Shown: positions 8,600 to 18,947, counted from the first letter of the stretch. The stretch is 64,000 bases of DNA from Marinomonas vulgaris (GCF_018145875.1 NZ_JAGSSV010000008.1:62001-126000), one strand, 5' to 3'. Numbers and translations: made by a program. The notes: generated by a model from the letters alone, not told the origin.

Positions 8600-10003
8600 A
8601 TGGCCAATAGCTTGATTACTCGTTGCCCTAAATGTTCTACCGCATTTCGTGTGAGTGACGATGTTTTAAGCATGGCCAAAGGAAAAGTCCGATGTGGTCA
8701 GTGTTTTCATATCTTTGATGCCACAAAAGTACTTAACCAACAAGACTCGCCAAGCCGTCAGAATTCGCCGAGCGATCACAAAGCACCTCGCCAACACCCT
8801 GAACCGCTCGCTTCAACACCCGCGACACAGCCTGCGTCACCACAGGCGGCACCAAACGCTCTTAACAACACTCAAACCAAAGACGAAGAAATCGTTAACC
8901 CAGATTGGTTAGACACTTTGTTTACTGACGAAGACTTGCAGCCGCCAACTGAAACCTTTAATACCGCCCCAGACACATCACAAGCTCCCCAGCCTCCTGC
9001 TTCTACTCCTTTTCCTGCGAAAAAAGAGCCTGCGCGCGAAGAGACGGCAAAGGAGCAAAAGCAAGAAGAGCTTGCGCCTTGGGAACTGGAGTTAGCGGAA
9101 GTAGAAGCCGCCCTTAGCTCAGCCGCAAAACACAGCCCGCTAACGCCAGAGAAAGCGCACTCCCCCGCGGCTCAAGTATCTATAGACACAAAAGAGACAT
9201 CTAAAGAAACACTACCAGACACAAAATTGCCGCCACAAGCAGCAAAGAACCTCTCAAGCGAAGAGAAAAAAGTACCTGCCTTTGATTTAGATGCCGAACT
9301 TAATGCCAACCCCGATCAGCTTAAGGCCAGCCATCAAGCCAGCCATGCTTCTGAACCGGACTACATGTCGGCACTGCATTCACTGGCTCAAACAGCAGCC
9401 GAAGAAACTCGCCCCTCTGACGGTAAAAATCAACATTCTATTCTGGAACAACTTTCCGCCCAAGAAAGCCTAGCTCCCTTGTTGGAAGATCACGAAAAGA
9501 GCACACCCAAAAAATCTCGAGCGGCCCTATGGTTTTTGGCATCAATTCTTGGTCTTGTATTGCTCGCGGCTCAGGTCGGCTTACATTTTTTTGATGAAGG
9601 CAGTCGCTCAGCCAATTTCAGAGCCATTTATCAATCTTTTTGTTCCTACACTGGTTGCTCCCTTCCAGGCTTTGAAGACATTGAAGCCATCAGCATCCAG
9701 CATGTTCGCATACAAAGTCATCCCTCCATTGCCAATACCTTACTGGTGAATGCGATCATCACCAACACCAGTGCTTTCTCGCAACCCATGCCCAAAATTG
9801 CACTCGAATTCTTTGATTTAAACGGTCTGCCCGTTGCAGCAAGACTCTTTGCACCCAACGATTACCTGCACAAAGATTTTCTTGATATTACCTATATGCC
9901 GCCAAATACCCCTATACATTTGGTGATTCCTATTCAAGATCCTGCAGCCAGAGCCGTCACTCACCAGCTAAGAGCCTTCCCCTCAGACACGCGTTCTTAT
10001 TAG
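8600..10003 (+). CDS. Zinc-ribbon and DUF3426 domain membrane protein
   Basis: A 467-residue protein with an N-terminal MJ0042-type zinc ribbon (CPKCSTAFRVSDDV...VRCGQC, residues about 9-37; two CxxC pairs). Then comes a long low-complexity linker rich in Pro, Gln, Ala, Glu and Lys (about 45-300), one transmembrane helix (about 310-333) and a C-terminal periplasmic DUF3426 domain. Related proteins sit between prmA and dusB in many gammaproteobacteria, but the function is unknown. The linker is probably disordered. Confidence 0.85.
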   Translation: MANSLITRCPKCSTAFRVSDDVLSMAKGKVRCGQCFHIFDATKVLNQQDSPSRQNSPSDHKAPRQHPEPLASTPATQPASPQAAPNALNNTQTKDEEIVNPDWLDTLFTDEDLQPPTETFNTAPDTSQAPQPPASTPFPAKKEPAREETAKEQKQEELAPWELELAEVEAALSSAAKHSPLTPEKAHSPAAQVSIDTKETSKETLPDTKLPPQAAKNLSSEEKKVPAFDLDAELNANPDQLKASHQASHASEPDYMSALHSLAQTAAEETRPSDGKNQHSILEQLSAQESLAPLLEDHEKSTPKKSRAALWFLASILGLVLLAAQVGLHFFDEGSRSANFRAIYQSFCSYTGCSLPGFEDIEAISIQHVRIQSHPSIANTLLVNAIITNTSAFSQPMPKIALEFFDLNGLPVAARLFAPNDYLHKDFLDITYMPPNTPIHLVIPIQDPAARAVTHQLRAFPSDTRSY

Positions 10004-10159
10004 AATTTTCGTGTTTTTGTTTGTAAGCCAAATAAAGCACAAAAAATAAGCAGTTTTTGCGCTGTCAAGACTTCAAAAACAGCGATTGCCTAGGTATTAT
10101 TCACGCCCGCTCGACACTGTCGACGATCTTTAACATTCAATCCAGTATTCAGGAACATC

Positions 10160-11128
10160 ATGGCATTTGCTATTGGCCCGTATTGCGTAGACAAGCCGGT
10201 TATTCTTGCCCCTATGGCGGGTGTGACCGATTTGCCTTTTCGTCGCCTTTGTCACGACCAAGGCGCAGGGTTAGTAGTATCCGAGATGGTGACCTCCGAT
10301 GTGCGACTGTGGAATTCAACCAAAAGCCGCCATCGCTTAATCCACGATGCAGAAGTCTCGCCACGGTCGGTTCAGATCGCCGGTGGTGACCCTACAATGA
10401 TGGCTGAAGCGGCTCAGCAAAATGTTGAGCTAGGTGCGCAAATCATTGATATCAATATGGGTTGCCCTGCTAAAAAAGTCTGTAACAAAGCCGCTGGCTC
10501 TGCGTTGTTAAAAGACGAGGCACTTGTTCGTGACATACTGGAATCGGTGGTAAACAGTGTTTCTGTTCCTGTAACACTCAAAATTCGTACTGGGTGGAGT
10601 GTGGATCAGAAGAATGGTCTTACGATTGCAAAAATGGCCGAGGACATAGGCATCAAAGCGTTGGCCGTTCATGGAAGAACTCGCGAATGCAAATTTCAAG
10701 GCATGGCTGAATACGATACCATCGCTGAGATCAAGCAGTATTTGAGCATTCCTGTTTTTGCAAACGGGGACATCAAGGACGCGCAATCGGCGAAATTCGT
10801 CAAGGATTATACCCAAGCCGACGGCATTATGATTGGCCGCGCGGCACAAGGAAGACCTTGGATATTTCGTGAAATCAATCACTTTTTACTGACTGATGAA
10901 TTGTTACCACCTCCGTCTTTGTCTGAGGTGAGACAGCTTGTATTGGGCCACGTGAGCGCCTTACATCAATTTTATGGTGATTATTTAGGCGTGCGAATCG
11001 CTCGCAAACACGTTGGCTGGTACCTGCAAACGTTAGCGGACAACACTCAATTTCGTAGCCTGTTTAACCGTATTGATAATACGCAAGAGCAGCTTGATAA
11101 ATTGCACGAGTTCTTTGTTTGTCAGTAG
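10160..11128 (+). CDS. dusB: tRNA-dihydrouridine synthase B
   Basis: A flavin enzyme that reduces a specific uridine of the tRNA D-loop to dihydrouridine. The 322-residue TIM barrel shows APMAGVTDLPFRRLC, the NMGCPAKKVCNKAAGSALL motif, KIRTGW, AVHGRTR and the FMN phosphate-binding stretch NGDI...IMIGRAAQGRPWIF. It is followed by fis, the conserved dusB-fis pair whose promoter lies before dusB in enterobacteria. The 156-base region upstream holds no other gene. Confidence 0.96.
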   Translation: MAFAIGPYCVDKPVILAPMAGVTDLPFRRLCHDQGAGLVVSEMVTSDVRLWNSTKSRHRLIHDAEVSPRSVQIAGGDPTMMAEAAQQNVELGAQIIDINMGCPAKKVCNKAAGSALLKDEALVRDILESVVNSVSVPVTLKIRTGWSVDQKNGLTIAKMAEDIGIKALAVHGRTRECKFQGMAEYDTIAEIKQYLSIPVFANGDIKDAQSAKFVKDYTQADGIMIGRAAQGRPWIFREINHFLLTDELLPPPSLSEVRQLVLGHVSALHQFYGDYLGVRIARKHVGWYLQTLADNTQFRSLFNRIDNTQEQLDKLHEFFVCQ

Positions 11129-11243
11129 GCAAACGAACCTTACACTTAATGTAAAACGCTCAGCATGAAGACGCAGATCCGCCTTTGTGAAGAGCTCAAT
11201 GTTCATTAATAAATGGTTAGCTTTAAAAATAGAAGGTCATTCT

Positions 11244-11522
11244 GTGGTAGAACAAACTCATACTCATACGTTTCAAGCCGCTTCTTCAGAGCAGTCACAA
11301 CCTTTACGTGACAATGTTGAAAAAGCCCTACAAAACTATTTCGCTCATCTTGATGGGCAGCCAATTACAGACTTATATCAGTTAGTCTTAGCCGAGGTTG
11401 AGGCGCCTTTGCTAGAGTCTGTCATGAGCTACACAAAGGATAACCAAACCAAAGCATCCACCATCCTTGGGTTAAACCGAGGCACACTTCGCAAGAAGTT
11501 GAAGCAATACGGCATGCTATAA
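11244..11522 (+). CDS. fis: DNA-binding protein Fis (GTG start)
   Basis: The small dimeric nucleoid protein and growth-phase regulator. The C-terminal helix-turn-helix is clear ([24 protein letters not shown], split: [24 protein letters not shown]). The chosen start is GTG at 11244, with AGAAGG 7 bases upstream, giving 92 residues, close to the family (about 98). An in-frame ATG at 11199 and GTG at 11187 would give longer forms and cannot be excluded. It is co-oriented with dusB, 115 bases downstream of it, and ends at a strong terminator. Confidence 0.93.
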   Translation: MVEQTHTHTFQAASSEQSQPLRDNVEKALQNYFAHLDGQPITDLYQLVLAEVEAPLLESVMSYTKDNQTKASTILGLNRGTLRKKLKQYGML

Positions 11523-11530
11523 GCACAAAG

Positions 11531-11557
11531 AAAAAAGGGCGGATTCGCCCTTTTTTT
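11531..11557 (+). terminator. Intrinsic terminator after fis
   Basis: A-tract, GGGCG / GATT loop / CGCCC stem and a run of seven T. It closes the dusB-fis unit just before purH. Confidence 0.93.
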
Positions 11558-11606
11558 CGTCTTACCCTTCCCATGTTTATTTAGTGTTAAATTAATTGCG
11601 AGAACC

Positions 11607-13187
11607 ATGATGGCAAATCAAAATACTGTAACTCCAATCAAACGAGCGTTAATCAGCGTGTCCGACAAAGCTGGCATTGTCGAGTTTGCACGTGAACTAA
11701 CCGCTCAAGGCGTTGAAATTCTTTCAACGGGTGGTACTTACCGTCTTTTATTGGACAACGATGTCAAAGCAACCGAAGTATCCGACTACACTGGCTTTCC
11801 AGAAATGATGGATGGACGTGTAAAAACACTTCACCCAAAAGTACACGGCGGCATTCTTGGTCGTCGTGACATCGATGGTGCCATCATGAAAGAGCACGGC
11901 ATCAACGAAATCGACATGGTCGTAGTAAACCTTTACCCATTCGAGGCGACCATTGCACGCCCTGACTGCGACCTGCCGATGGCCATTGAAAACATCGACA
12001 TCGGCGGCCCAACCATGGTTCGCTCGGCAGCAAAAAACCACAAAGACGTGGCCATTGTTGTTTCTCCAGCCAGCTATGATGCTTTGCTTACTTCTTTGAA
12101 AACAGACGGTGGCTTAACCTATGAGCAACGCTTTGACCTTGCTGTAGAAGCATTTGAACACACGTCAAATTATGATGGCATGATCGCTAACTTCTTGGGT
12201 AAAAAAGTCCCTGGTGGCAGCGACGAGTTCGCCCGTACCCTAAACTTGCAATTCAACAAGCAAGAAGAAATGCGTTACGGTGAAAATCCACATCAAAAAG
12301 CCGCTTTTTACGTGGAAGCCAAGCCTAAAGAAGCGTCTATTAGCACCGCCAAACAATTGCAAGGCAAAGCCTTGTCTTACAACAATATTGCCGACACCGA
12401 TGCCGCACTTGAGTGTGTAAAAAGCTTCGATAAGCCCGCTTGTGTGATCGTTAAGCACGCCAACCCTTGCGGCGTAGCAACGGCGGCTTCTCAACTAGAA
12501 GCCTACGATCTTGCGTTTAAAACCGACCCGACCTCGGCGTTTGGTGGCATCATTGCGTTTAACCAAGAATTAGACGCAAAAACGGCTCAGGCCATTGTGG
12601 ATCGTCAATTCGTTGAAGTCATTATTGCCCCTAGCGTCAGCCAAGCCGCTTCAGACATTGTCGCCAGCAAACAAAATGTACGCTTACTGGAATGTGGCCA
12701 GTGGTCACAAGATAAGCCAGCGGCATTGGATTACAAACGCGTCAATGGCGGCTTGCTCGTACAAGACAGAGACGATGGCAACATCACAATAGACGACTTA
12801 AAAGTGGTTTCTAAACGTCAACCAAGCGAAGCAGAACTGAAAGACTTATTGTTTGCCTGGAAAGTGGCGAAATTCGTCAAATCCAACGCTATTGTGTATG
12901 CGAAAGCAGAACAAACCATCGGAGTGGGCGCAGGCCAAATGAGCCGTGTTTACAGCGCGAAAATCGCCGGTATCAAGGCCGCTGATGAGAACCTAGAGGT
13001 TCCTGGTTCTGTGATGGCATCCGACGCCTTCTTCCCTTTCCGTGACGGCATAGATGCCGCAGCGGCCGCGGGTATTACCGCCGTAATCCAGCCTGGTGGT
13101 TCAATGCGCGATGACGAAGTCATTGCAGCTGCTGACGAAGCCGGTATGGCCATGGTCTTCACTGGCATGCGTCATTTCCGCCATTAA
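11607..13187 (+). CDS. purH: Bifunctional AICAR formyltransferase / IMP cyclohydrolase
   Basis: Catalyses the last two steps of IMP synthesis. In 526 residues it shows an N-terminal MGS-like cyclohydrolase domain ([44 protein letters not shown]) and a C-terminal transformylase domain ([30 protein letters not shown], ending [12 protein letters not shown] and GMRHFRH). The length is as expected. purD follows after 42 bases, the standard purHD operon. No PurR-type site was recognised upstream. Confidence 0.98.
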   Translation: MMANQNTVTPIKRALISVSDKAGIVEFARELTAQGVEILSTGGTYRLLLDNDVKATEVSDYTGFPEMMDGRVKTLHPKVHGGILGRRDIDGAIMKEHGINEIDMVVVNLYPFEATIARPDCDLPMAIENIDIGGPTMVRSAAKNHKDVAIVVSPASYDALLTSLKTDGGLTYEQRFDLAVEAFEHTSNYDGMIANFLGKKVPGGSDEFARTLNLQFNKQEEMRYGENPHQKAAFYVEAKPKEASISTAKQLQGKALSYNNIADTDAALECVKSFDKPACVIVKHANPCGVATAASQLEAYDLAFKTDPTSAFGGIIAFNQELDAKTAQAIVDRQFVEVIIAPSVSQAASDIVASKQNVRLLECGQWSQDKPAALDYKRVNGGLLVQDRDDGNITIDDLKVVSKRQPSEAELKDLLFAWKVAKFVKSNAIVYAKAEQTIGVGAGQMSRVYSAKIAGIKAADENLEVPGSVMASDAFFPFRDGIDAAAAAGITAVIQPGGSMRDDEVIAAADEAGMAMVFTGMRHFRH

Positions 13188-13229
13188 AACACCGTCGTTC
13201 ATCACTGAATTTTAAAGGATATACTGAAA

Positions 13230-14522
13230 ATGAAAGTTCTTATTATTGGTAATGGTGGTCGCGAACACGCTTTGGCATGGAAAACGGCTGAATCCGACGA
13301 CGTCAGCAAGGTTTTTGTTGCACCAGGCAACGCAGGCTCGGCGACAGAGCACAAAGTAGAAAACGTCAATATTGGTGTCACCGACATTGCCGAATTGGTT
13401 GCTTTTGCAAAAAAAGAAGCCATCGATCTAACGATTGTTGGCCCTGAAGCACCGCTAGTCATCGGCGTGGTGGATGCCTTTGAAAAAGAAGGTCTGGCTA
13501 TTTTTGGCCCAACTGCCGCAGCGGCGCAGCTAGAAGGTTCTAAAGCCTTCACCAAAGATTTCTTAGCCCGTCACAATATTCCAACCGCGGCCTACGGCAA
13601 CTTTACTGAGATCGCACCAGCAGTTGCTTACATCAAGCAACAAGGCGCACCAATCGTGGTAAAAGCAGACGGTTTGGCCGCAGGTAAAGGCGTGATCTTG
13701 GCGCAAACCGAAGCGGAAGCTATTGAAGCCGTTGAAGACATGCTGCAAGGCAATGCGTTTGGCGACGCGGGCAGCCGTGTCGTTATCGAAGAGTTTTTGA
13801 CTGGCGAAGAAGCCAGTTTCATTTGCATGGTCGATGGCGAAACTGTCTTGCCTATGGCCACCAGCCAAGATCACAAAGCACGCGATAACGGCGACTTGGG
13901 ACCAAACACCGGCGGCATGGGCGCATATTCTCCCGCACCTGTAGTCACTCCTGAAATCCACGATCGCATCATGAATGAAGTGATTATGCCGACCGTAAAA
14001 GGCATGAACGCCGAAGGCAATCGCTACCGTGGTTTCTTGTATGCTGGTGTGATGGTGGCCGCTGATGGCACCCCAAAAACACTGGAATACAACTGCCGCT
14101 TTGGTGACCCAGAAACACAACCGATCATGATGCGTTTGCGCTCTGATTTGGCAAAAATGTGTCTGGCGGCTATTAACGGCACATTGGATACCGTGGAAGC
14201 GGCTTGGGACCCTCGTGCCAGTTTAGGTGTGGTACTTGCGGCAGGTGGCTACCCAGCCGACTACCCAAAAGGCGACGTCATTTCTGGCTTGAATACTGAG
14301 CTTCCAGCTCATCAAAAAGTATTCCAGGCTGGTACTGCGCTCAAAGACGGAGACGTTGTGACCAACGGCGGACGCGTTCTTTGTGCTGTATCGCTAGGTG
14401 ATACCGTGGCTGAAGCCCAAGCAGGTGCTTACGACGTAGTGAAGACCTTGTCATGGGAAAAAGTGTACTTCCGTACCGACATCGGCCACCGCGCCATTGC
14501 TCGTGAACAAAAAACTCACTAA
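13230..14522 (+). CDS. purD: Phosphoribosylamine-glycine ligase
   Basis: Glycinamide ribonucleotide synthetase, the second step of de novo purine synthesis. The 430-residue ATP-grasp protein starts MKVLIIGNGGREHALAWK and contains VGPEAPLV, the KADGLAAGKGV nucleotide loop, GPNTGGMGAYSP and FGDPETQ. An AAGGA ribosome site precedes the ATG. It is the second gene of the purHD operon and ends before a strong terminator. Confidence 0.98.
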   Translation: MKVLIIGNGGREHALAWKTAESDDVSKVFVAPGNAGSATEHKVENVNIGVTDIAELVAFAKKEAIDLTIVGPEAPLVIGVVDAFEKEGLAIFGPTAAAAQLEGSKAFTKDFLARHNIPTAAYGNFTEIAPAVAYIKQQGAPIVVKADGLAAGKGVILAQTEAEAIEAVEDMLQGNAFGDAGSRVVIEEFLTGEEASFICMVDGETVLPMATSQDHKARDNGDLGPNTGGMGAYSPAPVVTPEIHDRIMNEVIMPTVKGMNAEGNRYRGFLYAGVMVAADGTPKTLEYNCRFGDPETQPIMMRLRSDLAKMCLAAINGTLDTVEAAWDPRASLGVVLAAGGYPADYPKGDVISGLNTELPAHQKVFQAGTALKDGDVVTNGGRVLCAVSLGDTVAEAQAGAYDVVKTLSWEKVYFRTDIGHRAIAREQKTH

Positions 14523-14551
14523 CAAAAGTAACAGCTCGCGCTAGCGCAACT

Positions 14552-14589
14552 AAAAAGCCCCTCGATGCATGCACCAAGGGGCTTTTTTT
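14552..14589 (+). terminator. Intrinsic terminator after purD, probably bidirectional
   Basis: AAAAAGCCCCT pairs with AGGGGCTTTTT around a 14-base loop, with T-runs on both strands. It lies between purD and the convergent small membrane protein gene. Confidence 0.9.
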
Positions 14590-14656
14590 GCGTTTACCCT
14601 GTTCATGACTAGGCTGTCATGGGAATCAATATCTGGCCATTATTTAAAAACTGAGG

Positions 14657-14911
14657 CTATTTTTTAAGTTGAGACTCTTTTTTGTCTAACCAACCCTTGA
14701 AGACACGCCCTGCCTCCAACACCAATAAGCCAAAAATCACACCACCAACCCACCATTCAAACCCCAGTACAAACCCTAATACGGCCACCATTCCATAGCC
14801 ATACATCAAATTCTGACGAGTCTCAGGATTTTTTTGTCTAGCAAACCAAGTCACACCGAGTAACAACAAGCTGAACCAAACATAATGTTCCACCAACATT
14901 GGATATAGCAT
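14657..14911 (-). CDS. Small membrane protein of unknown function
   Basis: An 84-residue protein with a first hydrophobic helix (YVWFSLLLLGVTWFA, about 10-24), two more in MVAVLGFVLGFEWWVGGVIFGLLVLEAG (about 41-68, read in two pieces) and a basic, charged tail (KGWLDKKESQLKK). It is not recognised as a named family. Its start codon is only 22 bases from the start of the divergent sensor gene. Confidence 0.65.
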   Translation of the reverse strand: MLYPMLVEHYVWFSLLLLGVTWFARQKNPETRQNLMYGYGMVAVLGFVLGFEWWVGGVIFGLLVLEAGRVFKGWLDKKESQLKK

Positions 14912-14933
14912 TCAATCCCCTATCTAGTTAATA

Positions 14934-17252
14934 ATGACAGCCTTTATAGATTTTGCTTGGGCTAGCCTTTTGTTTCATCGATTCATTTTACTATTTTTAC
15001 TGATTGCCTCCAACACAGCATGGAGCGCCAACGTCATTTCCATTATCGACGACGTTCACGATGCCACCAATATTGGCAACAACGGGGCTTACTTTATCGA
15101 TCCAAGCGCAAGCCTCTCTCTTGAAGACGTACAGTCCGATCAATACAGCAAGCAATTTCGTCCACTGAATCGCGAGTACTTACAATTTGGCTTTGTACAA
15201 GGCAATATCTGGATTCGTAACGACATCGCCATTAGAACCACCAACAGCACACCTATATTATTAGAGATCAATTCGCCAAGACTGCAGTATCTGGACATAT
15301 ACTTACCCAATTTGTACGACACGCAAGTTCAAGCCGAATTGGGTGGTGCACGTCCTTATACGAACCGTCCGGTGAAAACGTCCAATTATGTATTCCCAAT
15401 TCCACCCAACACCCCACCTGTCTTCACTTTGTACATCAAGCTGTCATCGTATCTGCCGATCAATGCACAGATTGAACTCAAAACACTGTCTAAACTCAGT
15501 CAAGATACTCAGTACAATTTAACCCTCACGGGGTTATTGATCGGTATACTGCTGACTCTTTTCGTGTTTAACGTGTTCTTTTTCATCAGAACCTCGCACC
15601 CCATGTATTTAATGTACGGGATTTTGCTGATCGGCATTGTGATATTACACTTATCAATCCACGATCAGATGTCACAGATCTTTCCGGACTACACAAATGT
15701 GCAAGAGCGAATTTATAACTTAGCGGCACTGTCCTGTTTGTGCGCCATTGTGTTTTTCTCTCGACTTTATCTTGATAACCGCACTTATTTACCCAAAATG
15801 GACAAGGTATTGTTGGCGATTGGCTTTATTAACGCCTTGTTTGCTGTCTTGTTTTTAGTGTCTCCCGAAAAAATACACATTATTGCCTTGTCGTGCATGA
15901 TGATCAGCACGCTGATCATACTCACCATACACGCCATTATTGCCTTTATTAATAACGTGCCTTTTTCGCAATACTATCTAACCGCGCGACTTACCTTATG
16001 TGTGGGGTATTTTACTTGGATCTTATCTGTGTATGGCATAGTGCCCAGCATGGTTATTTTTCAGTGGGGTTTGACTGTGACCATCATTATTGAAGCCATG
16101 ATTCATTTTACCGGCATGATTGCGCAAACCTCTCCTTTACTACAGAGGCAAACTCAAAGAACGCCGCAAACTGAGGCTAAGGTGACGGATCTATTGTCGG
16201 ATGTGTCCAGCCGATTACGCCGACAAACACACCTCATTGGCAGCGCTCTTTCTTGCCTTGAGCAAACTGTAGAGTCAAATGACAATAAAACATCTATTAA
16301 TAACAGTCAGGTCGCGAATAACAATATCCAAAACTTAATTGAGCGTTTGGACATGTTTAGTCGACTCAACGAGTCACTGACTATCGAACAACCTACGCCG
16401 CAGCCACTTAATCAACTCATTGATAACGCCTATAGCAACACCCAACGGTTAGATCAAGACAGCGCTGTAATCGAAATAATCACTCATAAAGCGGATCAAG
16501 TAGAAATTTTAGAAAACGCGCCTTTACTCCAACATTTAATCGAGAACTTGGCGCAAGAATGTAAGCACTTTACCGATCAAACACTCACAATTAACATAAT
16601 GCGTCATGAAATTAACCGAGAGGGTATCATGCTTTTGGAGCTAAACTGTTACCCACTTCCTTCTCGAACACGCACCACGACTGACAGCTTGGATTTAGGT
16701 ATGCACTACATCACCATGCTAATCCAGCATTTAAAGGGGCAGATCCAATTTTCCGAAAACAACTTGATGCGAAGTGCCAATATCCAAATCCCTATTCGTG
16801 CGCATATTCGTCCTATAAATACAGACACAGCACATCAGCATCATTTCGATATTGTATTGTTTGGTCAAGCGGACAGCGACCTGCAAAAAACGCTCAGTTT
16901 ATTGCAAAGCCATACTAACAAAATTGAGCATTTTACCACCCTTGATAGCCTCTTAGAGCACCTAGAATTACCCGCTTTGAGAACCACAGGGACAATTATT
17001 TTGGTCTTTGATAACGGGGGTCATATCCCTCACATCACCCAACAACGATTATTGCCGTTGATGCGCGAAGAAGACCAATGCTTACTGATCAGCAACAATG
17101 TTAAAATGTCGTTAAATTATGCGAAGAAGCTCGGCTTTGATGAATTACTGACCAGCGTCGAACTGGATAACCAACTTGAGCCGCAACTTTCGCGTTTAAT
17201 GCAACGGGGCGATCGACTAAAGAGCAACACCTTGTCGCGGATCAACCCATAG
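14934..17252 (+). CDS. 7TMR-DISM sensor protein with degenerate histidine-kinase and receiver-like regions
   Basis: A 772-residue signalling protein: signal peptide (about 1-32, ending AWSA), a periplasmic 7TMR-DISMED2-like sensory domain (about 35-190), seven transmembrane helices (about 196-397) and a cytoplasmic part. The cytoplasmic part has the proportions of a hybrid histidine kinase but lacks its signatures. No SHELRTP H-box is seen (the helix reads SSRLRRQTHLIGSAL), and there are no DxGxG or GxGxG ATP loops. The last about 125 residues look like a receiver fold (FDIVLF..., IILVFDNGG, LGFDELLTS) without the acidic pair and without the KP motif. It may sense by binding rather than catalysis. 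The ATG has no clear ribosome site; a TTG at 14970 is an alternative. Confidence 0.75.
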   Translation: MTAFIDFAWASLLFHRFILLFLLIASNTAWSANVISIIDDVHDATNIGNNGAYFIDPSASLSLEDVQSDQYSKQFRPLNREYLQFGFVQGNIWIRNDIAIRTTNSTPILLEINSPRLQYLDIYLPNLYDTQVQAELGGARPYTNRPVKTSNYVFPIPPNTPPVFTLYIKLSSYLPINAQIELKTLSKLSQDTQYNLTLTGLLIGILLTLFVFNVFFFIRTSHPMYLMYGILLIGIVILHLSIHDQMSQIFPDYTNVQERIYNLAALSCLCAIVFFSRLYLDNRTYLPKMDKVLLAIGFINALFAVLFLVSPEKIHIIALSCMMISTLIILTIHAIIAFINNVPFSQYYLTARLTLCVGYFTWILSVYGIVPSMVIFQWGLTVTIIIEAMIHFTGMIAQTSPLLQRQTQRTPQTEAKVTDLLSDVSSRLRRQTHLIGSALSCLEQTVESNDNKTSINNSQVANNNIQNLIERLDMFSRLNESLTIEQPTPQPLNQLIDNAYSNTQRLDQDSAVIEIITHKADQVEILENAPLLQHLIENLAQECKHFTDQTLTINIMRHEINREGIMLLELNCYPLPSRTRTTTDSLDLGMHYITMLIQHLKGQIQFSENNLMRSANIQIPIRAHIRPINTDTAHQHHFDIVLFGQADSDLQKTLSLLQSHTNKIEHFTTLDSLLEHLELPALRTTGTIILVFDNGGHIPHITQQRLLPLMREEDQCLLISNNVKMSLNYAKKLGFDELLTSVELDNQLEPQLSRLMQRGDRLKSNTLSRINP

Positions 17253-17311
17253 AGCAAAATACCTTGATGTCATTCTCGGAACCTTAAATAATATCGATGA
17301 GAGGAAAAAAT

Positions 17312-17653
17312 ATGGACTGCTTATTTTGCAAAATCGTCAACAAAGACATACCCGCTACGATTTTATTTGAAGACGAGGACGTGATTGCGTTTGAAGACAT
17401 CATGCCGCAAGCGCCTAGCCACTTCTTGGTAATACCAAAACGTCACATAAGCACGCTCAATGACCTTACCGATGAAGATGCTCCCATCATCGGTAAGTTA
17501 CAAATCACCGCGGCAAAGGTGGCTAAGCAAAAAGGTATCAGTGAAGCAGGTTACCGAGTAGCAATGAATTGCAACCAAGATGGCGGACAAACCGTATATC
17601 ATATTCACATGCATGTATTAGGCGGCCGCGCTATGACATGGCCGCCAGGTTAA
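17312..17653 (+). CDS. HIT family nucleotide hydrolase (HinT-like)
   Basis: A 113-residue histidine-triad protein; the relatives hydrolyse purine nucleoside phosphoramidates. The triad HIHMHVLGG is near the C-terminus, and the start [13 protein letters not shown] is typical. The ATG at 17312 follows a GAGAGGA ribosome site, so an in-frame upstream ATG at 17297 is not preferred. The next gene, coq7, follows after 17 bases with a similar GAGAGGA site. Confidence 0.93.
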   Translation: MDCLFCKIVNKDIPATILFEDEDVIAFEDIMPQAPSHFLVIPKRHISTLNDLTDEDAPIIGKLQITAAKVAKQKGISEAGYRVAMNCNQDGGQTVYHIHMHVLGGRAMTWPPG

Positions 17654-17670
17654 TATTGAGAGGAAACAAA

Positions 17671-18303
17671 ATGATCTCTTTTTTGGACAAGGCAGTACTA
17701 CAGTTTGATCGAGCATTACAGACTCTGGTTCCCCACGCTGCCAATGCGTCTCGCCCGTCACCAGCTAACCCGATAGATGAAGGCGAACTGACACAACAGG
17801 AACGCCTTCACGCCTCCGGTTTAATGCGTATTAACCATACAGGAGAAGTATGCGCCCAAGCCCTTTATGCAGGCCAAGCCACCACCGCAAAACTTCCCGC
17901 CGTTCGTGACGAAATGGAACATGCGGCCAATGAAGAAATCGACCACCTAGTGTGGTGCGAACAACGCCTTTACGATCTTGGCAGTAAACCCAGTGTATTA
18001 AATCCCTTGTTTTATGGGGCGTCTTTTGTAATTGGTGCAGGTGCAGGGCTAATCAGCGACAAACTAAGCTTAGGTTTTGTCGCCGCCACTGAAGACCAAG
18101 TTTGTATGCACCTTGAAAAACACATGGCCACTTTGCCTTCTGCCGATGCGAAGAGCAAAGCCGTACTAGAACAAATGCACATAGATGAAGCGCGCCATAA
18201 AGCAATGGCACTTGAAGCTGGCGGTTATGAATTTCCACGACCAGTCATGTCAGTGATGACGCAAGTGTCAAAAGTAATGACCACAACGACCTACCGGATG
18301 TAA
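17671..18303 (+). CDS. coq7: 2-polyprenyl-3-methyl-6-methoxy-1,4-benzoquinol hydroxylase
   Basis: A di-iron hydroxylase of ubiquinone synthesis (Coq7/Cat5 type, the alternative to flavin UbiF). The 210-residue protein carries the paired iron ligands E...EEIDHL and E...[46 protein letters not shown] and [16 protein letters not shown]. An AGAGGAA site precedes the ATG at 17671; a longer open frame upstream overlaps the HIT gene and is ignored. pdxH follows after two bases. Confidence 0.96.
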   Translation: MISFLDKAVLQFDRALQTLVPHAANASRPSPANPIDEGELTQQERLHASGLMRINHTGEVCAQALYAGQATTAKLPAVRDEMEHAANEEIDHLVWCEQRLYDLGSKPSVLNPLFYGASFVIGAGAGLISDKLSLGFVAATEDQVCMHLEKHMATLPSADAKSKAVLEQMHIDEARHKAMALEAGGYEFPRPVMSVMTQVSKVMTTTTYRM

Positions 18304-18305
18304 TC

Positions 18306-18947
18306 ATGAACAGAGACCTTCACTCCATTCGCCGAGACTATAATTTCGACGACCTTTTGGAAGAGCAAAGCGGATCAGAGCCGTTTGCCTTGTTTGATAC
18401 CTGGCTTGAAAAAGCCATTGAAGCATGCCCGGATGATCCAACAGCCATGATGCTAAGTACAGTTGATACCGATGGTTGGCCCCATGCTCGTGTTGTCTTA
18501 CTAAAACAACGAAACGACAGCGGGTTTTCTTTTTTCACTAATTATGACAGTGAGAAGGGTCAACAATTAGCGCTGAATAATAAAGCCTGTGCCACCTTCT
18601 TCTGGCCGGCGTTATCGCGACAAGTGCGCGTTGAAGGCACCATCGAAAAAGTAGAACGCAGCGTCTCTGAACAATACTTTGCCAGTCGCCCTCGTGGCAG
18701 TCAGTTAGCGGCGAGAACGTCTCAGCAGAGCGCTGTCATTAAAAACCGTGAACATTTACAACACGCGTTTGAACAAGAAGAGCAAGCCTTTGCTGATCAA
18801 GACGTGCCCTGCCCTGAAAACTGGGGTGGGTATGTTTTACGACCTCACTTTGTGGAATTCTGGCAAGGTCGACCCAGTCGACTCCATGATCGAATTTGCT
18901 TCACCAAGGAAGCCACGAGCTGGGTTAAAACACGAAAGGCACCCTAA
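18306..18947 (+). CDS. pdxH: Pyridoxamine/pyridoxine 5'-phosphate oxidase
   Basis: An FMN enzyme making pyridoxal 5'-phosphate. The 213-residue protein shows MLSTVDTDGWPHARVVLLK, GFSFFTNYDSEKGQQL, the ASRPRGSQLAARTSQQS substrate/FMN region and the C-terminal WGGYVLRPHFVEFWQGRPSRLHD read in parts (WGGYVLRP, FWQGRPSRLHDR). It starts two bases after the coq7 stop, so coq7-pdxH are probably cotranscribed. Confidence 0.97.
   Translation: MNRDLHSIRRDYNFDDLLEEQSGSEPFALFDTWLEKAIEACPDDPTAMMLSTVDTDGWPHARVVLLKQRNDSGFSFFTNYDSEKGQQLALNNKACATFFWPALSRQVRVEGTIEKVERSVSEQYFASRPRGSQLAARTSQQSAVIKNREHLQHAFEQEEQAFADQDVPCPENWGGYVLRPHFVEFWQGRPSRLHDRICFTKEATSWVKTRKAP

Noticed and set aside
13563-14120. Long minus-strand frame opposite purD
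   Set aside because: It is antisense to a clear purD, rich in His/Phe/Cys typical of a shadow frame, and has no family features.
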